A stretch of 64,000 nt of DNA from Salinispora cortesiana (GTDB taxonomy: Bacteria > Actinomycetota > Actinomycetes > Mycobacteriales > Micromonosporaceae): contig NZ_AXVR01000002.1 of assembly GCF_000484695.1 (NCBI RefSeq), positions 109,921 through 173,920 on the forward strand, written 5' to 3'. Both the position numbers and the translations under genes were made by a program. This document shows positions 1 through 8,682 of this stretch, piece after piece. How positions within the stretch are numbered: the stretch's first letter is position 1; each line of letters opens with the position of its first letter. The notes under the pieces were generated by a model. It was not told the DNA's origin. It ran no database searches and saw only the letters and a program-made list of their open reading frames with translations.

Positions 1-183
1 CTCGACCGCCCGGTCCAGGCGGGCGATTGTCCGCCGTTCCCGATGTCGGCTCCGCCACTGCGCCCATCGACAGGCGAATCGGTCAAGCAGTTCGTCGGCG
101 CAGATGAGCAGGGCGATCACCATGGGTAGGCACACCACGGCGGCGACCATCAGGGTCACCAGCAGCGCACGTCCCACCTCCAC
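1..183 (-). CDS. Small membrane protein, 3' part outside the window
   Basis: A reading frame runs leftward from a GTG at 183 off the window edge, giving 61 visible residues. Residues 6-28 form one clear hydrophobic segment (LLVTLMVAAVVCLPMVIALLI), followed by a basic region rich in Arg and Trp (WRSRHRERR). This suggests an inner-membrane protein with a positively charged cytoplasmic stretch after the first helix. I do not recognise the family. The gene is separated from the MFS gene to its right by about 80 bases. Its start is a choice by length and hydrophobic N-terminus, not by a strong ribosome binding site. Confidence 0.5.
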   Translation of the reverse strand, partial: MEVGRALLVTLMVAAVVCLPMVIALLICADELLDRFACRWAQWRSRHRERRTIARLDRAVE

Positions 184-262
184 GCCCCGACGCTAGGCCG
201 ACTGTGATCGCCCTGCCACCGATTTGCCACAATAAACTTGTTTGTCCGTCTTGGTGCGGGCC

Positions 263-1543
263 TCACATTCGCTCGGTGAGGTAGAAGCGGGGCATCGGCA
301 ACACCCGGAACCGCAACCGGGCTCCCGAGCGGCGCAGCTGCCAGGCCAGGGCGAGCAGAGCGGCGGTGAGGGAGACGAGCCCGCCCATCCAGATGCTGGC
401 CCCGGCGCCGTACGTCTCGGCGAGCCACCCGATGACCGGCGCGCCGACCGGGTTGGTGCCCAGGAAGACCAGCACCCACAGCGCCATGACCCGGCCTCGG
501 AAGGCGGCATCGGTGCCCAGTTGGATGCGCTGGTTGCAGGCCTGGGCAAAGAAGACCGTGGAGAAGCCGGTCGGCAGGAGCAGCACCACCACCAGCCAGT
601 ACGTGGGAGCGAGCCCGACCAGGGTGCCGAAGGTGGCGCAGACGACGGCCGCGGAGAGCACCAGCCACACCGAGGGGCGACTGCGGCGCCCGGTGCCGGC
701 CAGGGCCCCGGCCAGGGCGCCCACCGCGAGGGCGCTGCTGAACAGACCGAACGAGGCGGCTCCGGTGTCAAAGACGGTCTTGGCCAACGCGGCGAGGGTG
801 AGCTGGAAATTGAAGAGTGAGGTGGCGATGACCGAGATCAGGACCATCGGCAACAGCAGGTCCGGCCGACCCCAGACGTAGCGCAGCCCGTCCACAACCC
901 GGGCCGAGTCCCGCTCCTCGCGCGGCGGTAGTGCCTCGCGGTGCAGCTCGGCCGGGCGGATCCGGATCACGTTCACCAGTGGCGCGATTGAGCTGAGGGC
1001 GGTGGCCAGAAAGACCGGCCCCACGTCAACGGCGGCGATGGCCAGGCCGGCGAGGGCGGGGCCAACGATTCGCGCGGAGTTGAAGGTGGCCGCGTTGAGG
1101 GAGAGGGCGTTCGGCAGCAGCGGGGTGCCGACCAGTTCGGAGACGAAGGCCTGCCGGACCGGGGTTTCCACCGCATTCGCGACGCCGAGGAGGGCAGCGA
1201 AGGCGAAGACGTGCCAGAGCTGCACCCGGCCGGTGATCACCAACAGGCTCATGGCCAGGGCGAGGATCGTCCAGAACAGGTTGGCGGCGAAGAGCAGGAC
1301 GCGCTTGTCGTACCGGTCGGCGAGGCGCCCGGAGATCAGCGTGAGCAGCAGAACGGGAGCGAACTGGAGGGCGGTGACGATACCGAGTGCAGTGGCGGAG
1401 TTGTCGCTGAGCTCGAGGACGAGCCAGTCCTGGGCGATGAACATCATCCAGACGCCGATCAGCTTGATCAGCTGCCCGGAGGCGAATAGCCGGTAGTTGC
1501 GGACCTGTAGGGACTGGAATATCGTGCTCAGCTTCTTCTGCAC
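263..1543 (-). CDS. MFS exporter of the EntS/MFS_3 type
   Basis: A 426-residue protein with about twelve hydrophobic segments. It has the MFS signature loop after helix 2 (GRLADRYDKRVLL) and the layout of the enterobactin-exporter-like MFS_3 family. It should sit in the cytoplasmic membrane and export a small hydrophobic compound or siderophore by proton antiport; the substrate cannot be read from sequence. The start is GTG at 1543, with GGAGG about ten bases upstream. It lies 61 bases behind a marR-type gene on the same strand, so the pair is probably one operon controlled by that regulator. The palindrome ahead of marR resembles an iron box, which would fit a siderophore-related exporter, but that is inference. 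Confidence 0.85.
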   Translation of the reverse strand: MQKKLSTIFQSLQVRNYRLFASGQLIKLIGVWMMFIAQDWLVLELSDNSATALGIVTALQFAPVLLLTLISGRLADRYDKRVLLFAANLFWTILALAMSLLVITGRVQLWHVFAFAALLGVANAVETPVRQAFVSELVGTPLLPNALSLNAATFNSARIVGPALAGLAIAAVDVGPVFLATALSSIAPLVNVIRIRPAELHREALPPREERDSARVVDGLRYVWGRPDLLLPMVLISVIATSLFNFQLTLAALAKTVFDTGAASFGLFSSALAVGALAGALAGTGRRSRPSVWLVLSAAVVCATFGTLVGLAPTYWLVVVLLLPTGFSTVFFAQACNQRIQLGTDAAFRGRVMALWVLVFLGTNPVGAPVIGWLAETYGAGASIWMGGLVSLTAALLALAWQLRRSGARLRFRVLPMPRFYLTERM

Positions 1544-1604
1544 TCTTGGTGCGCCTCCCTCGCGTACGCGTCATCGTCGTGACGGCGCAGGCGAGGCGGG
1601 AGCC

Positions 1605-2054
1605 TCAGGTACGGGTGAGCTGTTGCAGAATCTCTGCTGCCTGACGCAGCGTCTCCCGTTCCTCCGCACTCAGTTCGGCCAGCCGGTGGGCCAGCCACTG
1701 GTCCCGAACACGCTCAAACTGATCCAGCACCGCTCCGCCCCCCTCGGTCGCGGCGAGGATCACCTGCCGGCCGTCGGTCGGGTGGGGGGTGCGCTGCACG
1801 AGGCCACGCTCCTCCAGTTTCGCGACGATCTTGGTCATCGTCGGCGGCTGAACCCGTTCGACGTCGGCAAGTTCCCGGGGCGTCAGCGCGCCCGCCAGCC
1901 GGAGACTGGTGAGCGCGGAGAGCTGGGTGACCGTTAGGTCACCAACCGGTCTGGCCTGGCGGACCCGCCGGTTGAGTCGGGTGATCGCATCCCGCAGCTG
2001 GACCGCCAGCTGCACCGGTGGCACGCTCTTCGCCGTCACCGTCTGCTCCGTCAC
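1605..2054 (-). CDS. MarR family transcriptional regulator
   Basis: A 149-residue protein with the winged-helix fold of MarR. The recognition region is LTPRELADVERVQPPTMTKIVAKLEERGLV, and the beta-wing is RTPHPTDGRQVILAAT. These regulators usually bind as dimers to palindromes overlapping their own promoter and lose binding when a ligand appears. The start is GTG at 2054. A 15-bp palindrome lies directly against this start, and a -10-like TAGGCT sits seven bases upstream, so the transcript is probably leaderless and autoregulated. The MFS gene follows on the same strand and is the obvious target. Confidence 0.88.
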   Translation of the reverse strand: MTEQTVTAKSVPPVQLAVQLRDAITRLNRRVRQARPVGDLTVTQLSALTSLRLAGALTPRELADVERVQPPTMTKIVAKLEERGLVQRTPHPTDGRQVILAATEGGGAVLDQFERVRDQWLAHRLAELSAEERETLRQAAEILQQLTRT

Positions 2055-2073
2055 TATAGTTAGCCTAACTAAT
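2055..2073 (-). promoter_or_regulatory. Palindromic operator overlapping a leaderless promoter
   Basis: TATAGTTAGCCTAACTAAT contains a 15-bp palindrome, TAGTTAGCCTAACTA (2057-2071). On the minus strand, TAGGCT (2062-2067) lies seven bases before the marR GTG and fits a -10 element for a leaderless transcript. The inner GTTAGCCTAAC equals the core of the DtxR/IdeR iron box; I count 13 of 19 matches to the full consensus. It could be a MarR operator, an IdeR site, or both. Confidence 0.55.
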
Positions 2074-2166
2074 AAGCCTAGCTAACGACATGCGATATGA
2101 CCAGGCTCACGTGGAGTACGCCCTATGGCGCGCAGGGCCGGTCCGCTACCGGCCCTGCGCCCCGCA

Positions 2167-3639
2167 TCACAGCAGCACAGACTCGATCGGCCCGCGCAGG
2201 AAGTACAGCACGAAGAGCGCCGCCACGCCGTACAGCAGCGGGTGAACCTCCCGCGACTTACCCCGAGCGACCTTCATCAACACGTACACGATCACGCCGG
2301 CACCGATGCCGTTGGAGATCGAGTATGTGAACGGCATCAACACGATCGTGAGGAACGCCGGAATCGCGATCTCGAAGTCGGTCCAGTCGATGTTCCGCAC
2401 CGCCGTCATCATCAGGAAACCGACCACCACGAGCGCGGTTGACGCGGCCTCGAAGGGCACCACCAGCACCAGCGGCGTAAGGAACATCGCCAGCAGGAAG
2501 AGCACCCCGGTGACCAGGTTGGCCGCGCCCGTCCGGGCACCCTCCGCGACACCGGCCGCACTCTCGATGTACGCCGTGTTACTGGACACGCTCGCGGCGC
2601 CGCCGCCGGCCGCGGCGATCGAGTCGACCAGCAGGATCTCCTTCGCCCGGGGCGGGGTGCCCTGCTCGTCGAGCATCCCACCCTCCTGGCCGACCGCCAC
2701 CATCGTGCCCATCGTGTCGAAGAAGTCGGTGATGATCAGCGTGAAGATGAACATCAGCACGACCAGCCAGCCGGCTCGGCTCCACGAATCGAGCACGTTG
2801 AACCGACCGAGCAGCGACAGATCCGGCACGTCCAGGATTCGGCTCGGCAACTCGGGCACGGTCAGCGACCAGCCCTTGGGGTTCGACACCCCGTTGACCA
2901 CGGACGGGCCGATGTTGCCCAGCGCCTCGATGACGAGCGCCAGCCCGGTCGAGGCGAGGATGCCGATCAGGATCGCGCCCTTGACCCGGCGTACCACCAG
3001 CACCAGAGTCAGCAGCAGACCCACCACGAAGACCAACATCGGCCAGCTGACCAGCTTGCCGCCGATGCCCAGGCCGACCGGGACGGTGGTGTTCGCCGCG
3101 TCCGGGAGTCGCTGGACGAAACCCGCGTTAACCAGACCGATGATGGTCAGGAACAGCCCGATGCCGACTCCGATCGCCGCCTTCATCTGGGTGGGCACCG
3201 AGCGGAACACCGCGGTACGCAGCCCGGTCAACACCAGCACCGCGATGATCAAACCTTCGATCACCACCAGACCCATCGCGTCCGCCCAGGTCATCTCCGG
3301 GGCGATCTCGTACGCGACCAGCGCGTTGACGCCGAGACCGGCGGCGACCGCCAGCGGGAACCGGCCGACCACGCCCATCAGGATCGTCGCCAGGCCGGCG
3401 ACCAACGCGGTCGCCGCGGCGAGCGCCGGGATCGGCAGCCGTTCCCCGGCGCCATCAACGGCGGAGCCGAGGATCAGCGGGTTGAGCACCACGATGTAGG
3501 CCATGGTGAAGAAGGTCGCCAGCCCACCGCGCACCTCCCGACCCAGCGTCGAGCCGCGGGCGGATATCTCGAAGTAGCGGTCGAAACCGTTCCGCGGCGT
3601 TGCGGGCGGCGTGGCGTCGTCGGGCGGGGCTACTGCCAT
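2167..3639 (-). CDS. NCS2/AzgA-type purine permease
   Basis: A 490-residue membrane protein of the nucleobase cation symporter family, in the AzgA/PbuG branch that takes up hypoxanthine, guanine or adenine with protons. Family marks include the N-terminal RGGLATFFTMAYIVVLNP segment, GLGVNALVAYE, the central TDFFDTMGTMVAVG and the SSNTAYIESAAGVAEGARTG motif. About twelve to fourteen membrane segments follow. The ATG at 3639 is preferred because GAGGA lies five bases upstream; an upstream in-frame start would add 13 residues. It is divergent from the DUF2530 gene, with about 90 bases between the two starts. Confidence 0.9.
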   Translation of the reverse strand: MAVAPPDDATPPATPRNGFDRYFEISARGSTLGREVRGGLATFFTMAYIVVLNPLILGSAVDGAGERLPIPALAAATALVAGLATILMGVVGRFPLAVAAGLGVNALVAYEIAPEMTWADAMGLVVIEGLIIAVLVLTGLRTAVFRSVPTQMKAAIGVGIGLFLTIIGLVNAGFVQRLPDAANTTVPVGLGIGGKLVSWPMLVFVVGLLLTLVLVVRRVKGAILIGILASTGLALVIEALGNIGPSVVNGVSNPKGWSLTVPELPSRILDVPDLSLLGRFNVLDSWSRAGWLVVLMFIFTLIITDFFDTMGTMVAVGQEGGMLDEQGTPPRAKEILLVDSIAAAGGGAASVSSNTAYIESAAGVAEGARTGAANLVTGVLFLLAMFLTPLVLVVPFEAASTALVVVGFLMMTAVRNIDWTDFEIAIPAFLTIVLMPFTYSISNGIGAGVIVYVLMKVARGKSREVHPLLYGVAALFVLYFLRGPIESVLL

Positions 3640-3716
3640 CGGATCCTCGCAGGTGCTCTCTTGTCTCGTCGGCCGCATCGTCGCAGATGGTCGGCCCGCC
3701 AGGGAAACTGATCCCG

Positions 3717-3722
3717 TACGCT
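3717..3722 (+). promoter_or_regulatory. -10 element, leaderless type
   Basis: TACGCT ends six bases before the GTG of the DUF2530 gene (3729). No Shine-Dalgarno sequence is present. The spacing is that of actinobacterial leaderless promoters. No convincing -35 box is visible. Confidence 0.45.
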
Positions 3723-3728
3723 TGCCCC

Positions 3729-3974
3729 GTGCTCAAGCAGGCGCAACCGCGGCCCGAACCGCTCGACCCGCCGATGGTCCCGTTCGCCCTCGCCGGGATA
3801 GCTGGCTGGGCGATCGCCGGAATCGTGCTGCTGTTCTTCCGTGACCAGTTGGTGGAGACCGGCCGCGAGGGCTGGCTCTGGACCTGCCTGGCTGGGTTCC
3901 TGTGGGGTCTGCCCGGCCTCGCCGCGATGATGCGGCACGACTCGCACCGACGTCGCCGCCGCGCCGGTCATTGA
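3729..3974 (+). CDS. DUF2530 membrane protein
   Basis: An 81-residue protein with two hydrophobic segments (FALAGIAGWAIAGIVLLFF and WTCLAGFLWGLPGLAAMM) and a basic C-terminus (RHDSHRRRRR). Size and layout match the actinobacterial DUF2530 family, which has no known function. The GTG at 3729 is chosen because it falls six bases after a TACGCT hexamer. The upstream in-frame extension is Arg-rich and has no coding character. It converges on the DUF3027 gene, with 18 bases between the stops. Confidence 0.75.
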   Translation: MLKQAQPRPEPLDPPMVPFALAGIAGWAIAGIVLLFFRDQLVETGREGWLWTCLAGFLWGLPGLAAMMRHDSHRRRRRAGH

Positions 3975-3992
3975 CCCGCGCCGGCGATCACC

Positions 3993-4832
3993 TCACGGTT
4001 GGCCATTCGCTTCCGCCACCTCGGCAACCTCGGCCGACGCGTCGGTCTCGCGCACCGAGACGGTCTCCACCGCGCTGTCGTCGTAGACGGTCGGTGGCTC
4101 CTCGGCCGGGGTCTCGGGGGTCTCGACCAGAATCTCCGAGTGCGCACCGCAGCCGTGGTCGGCGCTGACCACGCGGCCGTCATCCGGGGCGAAAAGGTTG
4201 CCACAGGCGCCGAAGGACTGGCACAGCGCGCCGGCGAGCGGCAGATAGAAGCCGCAGGTCCCGCAGCGGGCAGCCACCGGAGCGGCGGTGGCGATCGGTG
4301 CGGTTGGCCCGTGGTCGCCGTCATACCACCGTTGGGCGGCTTCGCCGCGCCCCTCCCGGGACATCACCCGCGCCCGGCCGAGACCCAACTCCCAGGCGGT
4401 CTGCTCGACCGCCGGATCGTCGGAGAGCAGGTAACCGGGCTGGAGCCGGTCGTCGTCGGGCGGGCTGGGCAGCAGATCACCCGGGCCCAGGTCACCGGGC
4501 TGCAGCCGCTCCTGCCAGGGCAGCCAGCCCGGGGCGAGCAACGCATCCGGCCCGGGCAGCAGCACGGTCTCGCACACAGTGACCGTACGACTGCGGGGCA
4601 CCCGGGTGACGGTGACAGCCCAGCGCCAGCCACGATAGCCCGCGAGCCGACACTCAAAGTAGTGCGTGACGAGACGATCACCTTCGGCAAGGGTCTGGAG
4701 ATGATCGCCGACATCCGCCGGGTCAACCTCGGTGATGGCGTCTCGAGCCACCTCGACGGCGGCGGCGCAGACCTGGTCGAGACGGGGGGCACGAGCGGAG
4801 GCGGACCTGGTCACCCGACTATTGTTCCCCAT
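3993..4832 (-). CDS. DUF3027 protein
   Basis: A 279-residue protein of the actinobacterial DUF3027 family. The N-terminal half has the typical GYRGWRWAVTVTRVPRS stretch. The C-terminal half carries a Cys-rich cluster (RCGTCGFYLPLAGALCQSFGACGN, then HGCGAHSE) that probably binds a metal. The function is unknown. The start is ATG at 4832, with AGGTGG eight bases upstream; an ATG 28 codons further upstream is less likely. The last 40 residues are acidic and low in complexity. It is divergent from the MFS gene at 4917. Confidence 0.78.
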   Translation of the reverse strand: MGNNSRVTRSASARAPRLDQVCAAAVEVARDAITEVDPADVGDHLQTLAEGDRLVTHYFECRLAGYRGWRWAVTVTRVPRSRTVTVCETVLLPGPDALLAPGWLPWQERLQPGDLGPGDLLPSPPDDDRLQPGYLLSDDPAVEQTAWELGLGRARVMSREGRGEAAQRWYDGDHGPTAPIATAAPVAARCGTCGFYLPLAGALCQSFGACGNLFAPDDGRVVSADHGCGAHSEILVETPETPAEEPPTVYDDSAVETVSVRETDASAEVAEVAEANGQP

Positions 4833-4916
4833 GCGTGGGACCACCTGACAGGGACTCCCCGAACCAAACGTGGCAGTGGTGCGCGCAGGTCGAGCCGATG
4901 GGTGAGACTGGTGCAC

Positions 4917-6506
4917 ATGCCGTCTTCCCTCCGCTCCGAGCGCTCCTTCCTCGGGTGGACTGTCGGCACCGGTGTCAAGGCCGTCCGCCTGCTGCTGCGC
5001 GGTTCGGTCAGCGGCGGGCGCTGGATGACCCAGTCAGTGGGGCGGGCCCGTGCCCGAGGCGCCGGCGGGGAGACCGGCATGGTCCGCCTCTTCGACCTGC
5101 ACGCGCTCTCCTGCGCCGGGGACACCCTGATCGCGATCGGCCTGGCTGGGACGATCTTCTTCAACGTGCCGCTCGGAGAGGCGCGCAGCAAGGTCGCGCT
5201 CTACCTGCTGGTGACCATGATCCCGTTCGCCCTACTCGCCCCGGTGGTCGGCCCGCTGCTTGATCACTTCCGGCACGGACGGCGGTACGCACTGGCCACC
5301 AGCATGCTCGGGCGGGCGTTCCTGGCGTGGCTGATCTCTGACTACATCCACGGCTTCGGCCTGTATCCGGCGGCCTTCGGAGTGTTGGCGCTCTCCCGCG
5401 CGTACGGGGTGGCCCGGTCCGCCGCCGTACCCCGACTCCTCCCGGAAGGTATCGGGCTCTCCCAGGTCGGGGCCAGAGCCAGCGTGTACGGCACCATAGC
5501 CGGTGCCCTACTCGCGCCAATCGGTCTGGCCGCCTTCTGGTTCGGTCCGCAGTGGCCGCTGCGGGTCGCCTCGGTGATCTTCCTGGTCGGCATGGTCATC
5601 GCCCTGCGACTGCCACCGAAGGCGGATTCGGAGCCGCCCGAACGGGTACCACGCCCGCTGCGGGCGCTCCGGCGGGGCTCCGGCGACCGCCCCCTCGGCC
5701 GGGGGCGTCCGCATGGCCGGCTGGTAATCGCCACCCTGATCGGCGCCGCCACACTGCGCGCGGTCTACGGCTTCCTACTACTCTTCCTGGCCTTCGCGAT
5801 CAAGGCCGGCGACCTGACCACCGTTGTCTTCGGCCGGGACCTGGGCGACGAGGCCGCCCTCGGGCTGGTCGGTGGGGCGCTGGCGATCGGCAGCTTCCTG
5901 GCCACCGCGATCGGCACCCGGCTGCGTATCCACCGCCCGGCGGCGCTCCAGTCCAGCGGCATGGTGATCATTGCTGGGGTGGCCGTCCTCGCCACGCTCA
6001 AGTTCTCGCTACTGATGGTCGCCCTGCTCTGCCTGGTCACCGCATTGACGAGCGGCATCGCCAAGCTCGCGGTGGACGCCTCGATCCAGGAGCGCATCCC
6101 CGAACGACTACGCGCCAGCTCGTTCGCCCACTCGGAGACGGCGCTCATGCTCGCCTTCGTCGCTGGCGGCGGGCTGGGCCTCGTCCCCTTCGATGGCAGG
6201 CTCGGCATCGCCGTCTCCGCCGGGGTCGCCACGCTCGCCACGGCCCGCGGCATCCTGGTCGCCGGCCGCCTGCGGGCGGAGCGGCTGGCTGGCCGGCCGT
6301 TGGCGGATGACGAACTCGCCGAAGGCGAGTCGACCCTGGTCGAATCCACTTCCGGCGACCCGACCCCCACCTCGCCCGCCCCGAGACCGGGCACCGGGGG
6401 CGACGTTGACCCGGCACCACCGGGTTTCCACCTCTACCGCCCGTCGTCGGCGGTGGGCGGTCCGGGCAGCAGCGATGACGAGAGCCGCCCGGGGTCGATC
6501 CCGTGA
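4917..6506 (+). CDS. MFS-type membrane protein
   Basis: A 529-residue membrane protein with 10-12 hydrophobic segments in an MFS-like order. A cytoplasmic N-terminus of about 55 residues precedes the first helix, and a Pro/Ser/Thr-rich tail of about 70 residues follows the last. It resembles actinobacterial MFS proteins usually annotated only as transporters, and the substrate is unknown. The start is ATG 4917; an in-frame GTG six bases upstream is also possible. The stop overlaps the GTG of the futalosine hydrolase gene (GTGA), so the two are probably translationally coupled. The pairing hints at a link to menaquinone biosynthesis, but nothing in the protein proves that. Confidence 0.75.
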   Translation: MPSSLRSERSFLGWTVGTGVKAVRLLLRGSVSGGRWMTQSVGRARARGAGGETGMVRLFDLHALSCAGDTLIAIGLAGTIFFNVPLGEARSKVALYLLVTMIPFALLAPVVGPLLDHFRHGRRYALATSMLGRAFLAWLISDYIHGFGLYPAAFGVLALSRAYGVARSAAVPRLLPEGIGLSQVGARASVYGTIAGALLAPIGLAAFWFGPQWPLRVASVIFLVGMVIALRLPPKADSEPPERVPRPLRALRRGSGDRPLGRGRPHGRLVIATLIGAATLRAVYGFLLLFLAFAIKAGDLTTVVFGRDLGDEAALGLVGGALAIGSFLATAIGTRLRIHRPAALQSSGMVIIAGVAVLATLKFSLLMVALLCLVTALTSGIAKLAVDASIQERIPERLRASSFAHSETALMLAFVAGGGLGLVPFDGRLGIAVSAGVATLATARGILVAGRLRAERLAGRPLADDELAEGESTLVESTSGDPTPTSPAPRPGTGGDVDPAPPGFHLYRPSSAVGGPGSSDDESRPGSIP

Positions 6507-7153
6507 CCGATGTCCTGGTCGTCACCGCGGTTCCCGCCGAGGCCGAGGCGGTCCGTGCGGGGCGAGGACCGACGGTCACGGTAGCGCCGGTCGGGGTCGG
6601 TCCGGCGGTGGCCGGGGCCGGCACCGCCCGACTGCTGGCCTTGGCGGAAGCCGCCGGCCGCCCGTACCGCCTGGTCGTCAGTGCGGGCGTGGCGGGCGGC
6701 TTCCCGGGTCGGGTGAAGGTCGGCGGAACGGTCGTCGGCACCAGTGCGATCGCGGCCGATCTGGGTGCCGACTCCCCGACGGGCTTCATCCCAGTGGACC
6801 AGCTCGGGATGCCGGCCGAGTTGCTGGGCGTCGGCCCCACCATCACCGCGGACCCGAACCTGGTGGCCACACTCCGGGCCGCGCTTCCCGCCGCCACGGT
6901 GGGTCCAGTGCTGACTGTCAGCACGGTCACCGGAACGGTCGCCGGTACCGACGCGCTCGTCCGCCGGCACCCCGACGCGGTGGCCGAGGCCATGGAGGGG
7001 TACGGGGTGGCCGTCGCCGCCGCGCACGCCGGGCTACCCTTCGTCGAGCTCCGCACCATCTCCAACCCGGTCGGGCCGCGCGACCGCAACGCCTGGCGCC
7101 TCCGCGAGGCTCTCGCTGCCCTCACCGAGGCCGCCTTGGCCCTCCCCGACTGA
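6503..7153 (+). CDS. mqnB: Futalosine hydrolase
   Basis: A 216-residue protein of the nucleoside phosphorylase/MTAN fold. MqnB splits futalosine into hypoxanthine and dehypoxanthinyl futalosine in the alternative menaquinone pathway. Visible marks are the N-terminal VLVVTAVPAEAEAV, VVSAGVAGGFPG, the substrate-binding EAMEGYGVAVAA and the late RTISNPVGPRDR. Length is normal for the family. The GTG start overlaps the stop of the upstream MFS gene by four bases. No other mqn gene is in the window, so the rest of the pathway must lie elsewhere. The 3' end overlaps antisense with a decayed regulator reading frame. Confidence 0.9.
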   Translation: MTDVLVVTAVPAEAEAVRAGRGPTVTVAPVGVGPAVAGAGTARLLALAEAAGRPYRLVVSAGVAGGFPGRVKVGGTVVGTSAIAADLGADSPTGFIPVDQLGMPAELLGVGPTITADPNLVATLRAALPAATVGPVLTVSTVTGTVAGTDALVRRHPDAVAEAMEGYGVAVAAAHAGLPFVELRTISNPVGPRDRNAWRLREALAALTEAALALPD

Positions 7154-7431
7154 AGACCGGTCGAAGCTGGTCGGACCGACGAAATCCGACGCCGTCGCCG
7201 CGCGCGACCGCGCACGCTCCGCAGGCTCGGCTCCAGGTAGGCGGGCGACGAGCTCAACGCCAACGGCGCGGAACCGGCGCTCGACCGTCCGCACCCGGGG
7301 GCCCGCCCCGGGCTGCGACTCAATTCGCGCCAATGCGCTCTTTGGTACGCCCGAACGCTCCGCCAGCTCGCGTTGGCTCAGATCGGCCCCGATGGCGCAG
7401 CCCGCAACGTGGTGCCAAGATCGAGGCGCAC
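7034..7431 (-). pseudogene. XRE-family regulator, frameshifted remnant
   Basis: From a GTG at 7431 the frame reads MRLDLGTTLRAA. It then needs a one-base shift near 7395 to continue as IGADLSQRELAERSGV, PKSALARIESQPG and VRTVERRFRAVGVELVA. Together these make a typical Cro/C1 helix-turn-helix N-terminus. In the second frame no start codon exists between an in-frame TGA and the helix-turn-helix. The frame then runs on until 7034, antisense to the end of mqnB, with no recognisable domain. I read this as a disabled DNA-binding gene. A sequencing error at one base would be the alternative. Confidence 0.5.
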
Positions 7432-8601
7432 CTCAGGCTAAAGGTTGGGGTACGCCTCAGGCTGGAGGTCAGGGCGGGCCTCGGAGCGGAGGGCGACTTG
7501 CGCATCGGGGTGGAGGGACACGAAACGAGGCTCCCGGGCGCGGGCGCGGACTTTCAACAGGCCCGCAAACCTGTGGATAGAGCTGTGGACAAACATCGTG
7601 ACATCGCGACGTGACACCGCAGCACGTCCAGTCCAGCGAGCGGCGCTCGGTAGTGCGGTGACTTGACTACGCCATGGGTGGAGCGCGGCGTTTGACGCCG
7701 TGGGCCATGAGGTCTCCCGAAGCTGTCGAGGTGCCCCGACAGTGGGACCAGCGCCGCAATGAAACAGAAAGATGCACGGTGCAGCGGCCACCAGAGATCC
7801 ACCTACGCCAACAGAGGACGGGCCGGTGGCCCGGCTATCAAACAGACAGCCCGGCGATCCACCGAATCCGCCGACCCCATTCCTTCCAGCGCCCCATCTA
7901 CGGGCAGCTCGACAGCAAGCACAGACAAGTCTGCCCACGGACCGGCACAACCCGATCCGGCACGACCCGATCCGGGACAGAAAATCCAGACACTGCCCGT
8001 TAAATCGATGACGACCACGGTTACGTTTAGTGTCGTCGACCGAACCGACCCCCAGCCCAGCCGGGCGCCCAAAGTGCCGGGGACAGGAAAGACGCAGCCG
8101 TCGCTCCAGACGAGAGGCTGAACATCGATCGATTTGGCGTCGAATATGGATTTCCACCCCCTTAGATGCATCACGCTTCCCATCAGGCAAAACCACAGAG
8201 TCAGCTTGCAGCAAGCCCCGGGCGTCACTCGATCGAACAGGCAGCGTAGCGGCCAGGACCGCACGGCGGTCCATTCATGTTCTCTGACCATGAGTACGTA
8301 GAGATGCTGTCGGAGGTAGCGGAAACGGGGCCGCGAATCCATTAAGCGAGCCCAACCGCCCTAATCGGGTCCGATCCAATGCGCTTGAACCGCCCGGAAG
8401 GGCGACTTAACCAACCTGGGCCGTTGGATGACTCGCTAGCTCGCTTAGGAAAGTTGGACGGTGCCGGGCGATCTGCTACCCACGGAAAGTCATCGCCGCC
8501 CAAGGCGGCGCTGGTTTCGGGGATGACAGAGTTACGTCGAGCGAACAGCTAAAGGCCCGATCCGACAACGACGGCGTTGAGGTAGGGAGTAGGCGAGGCC
8601 C
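7432..8601. other. Long intergenic stretch, no convincing gene
   Basis: About 1.2 kb with no frame that I trust. A minus-strand frame of 278 codons (8274-7438) and a plus-strand frame of 120 codons (7759-8121) overlap each other. Both are full of Cys, Arg, Ser and Pro runs without domains, as expected for chance frames in GC-rich DNA. Around 7940-7980 a short imperfect repeat of ACCCGATCCG occurs. 7436-7475 contains GCCTCAGGCT-type repeats next to the decayed regulator. The composition is slightly less GC-rich than the neighbours, which would fit decayed accessory DNA. Confidence 0.4.
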
Positions 8602-8642
8602 TGGTCGGGACAGCCGTTTGCCGAGTTGCTGTCCCGACCAGC
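8602..8642 (-). terminator. Hairpin behind the PNPOx-like gene
   Basis: A perfect 14-bp inverted repeat (CTGGTCGGGACAGC and GCTGTCCCGACCAG) is separated by 13 bases. It lies 40 bases downstream of the minus-strand stop at 8683. There is no T tract, which is common for actinobacterial terminators. Confidence 0.6.
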
Positions 8643-8682
8643 GCCTCCCACCCAGTCAAAACGGCTAGGCCTCGCCCGAGTC

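Noticed and set aside
3999..6506. An 835-codon frame for the MFS protein
   Set aside because: The first 300 codons are antisense to the DUF3027 gene and lack coding character; the membrane protein starts near 4917.
7438..8274. Minus-strand frame of 278 codons in the gene-poor stretch
   Set aside because: Rich in Cys, Arg and Gly runs, no domain, no ribosome binding site, and overlapped by another long frame on the other strand; typical chance frame in GC-rich DNA.
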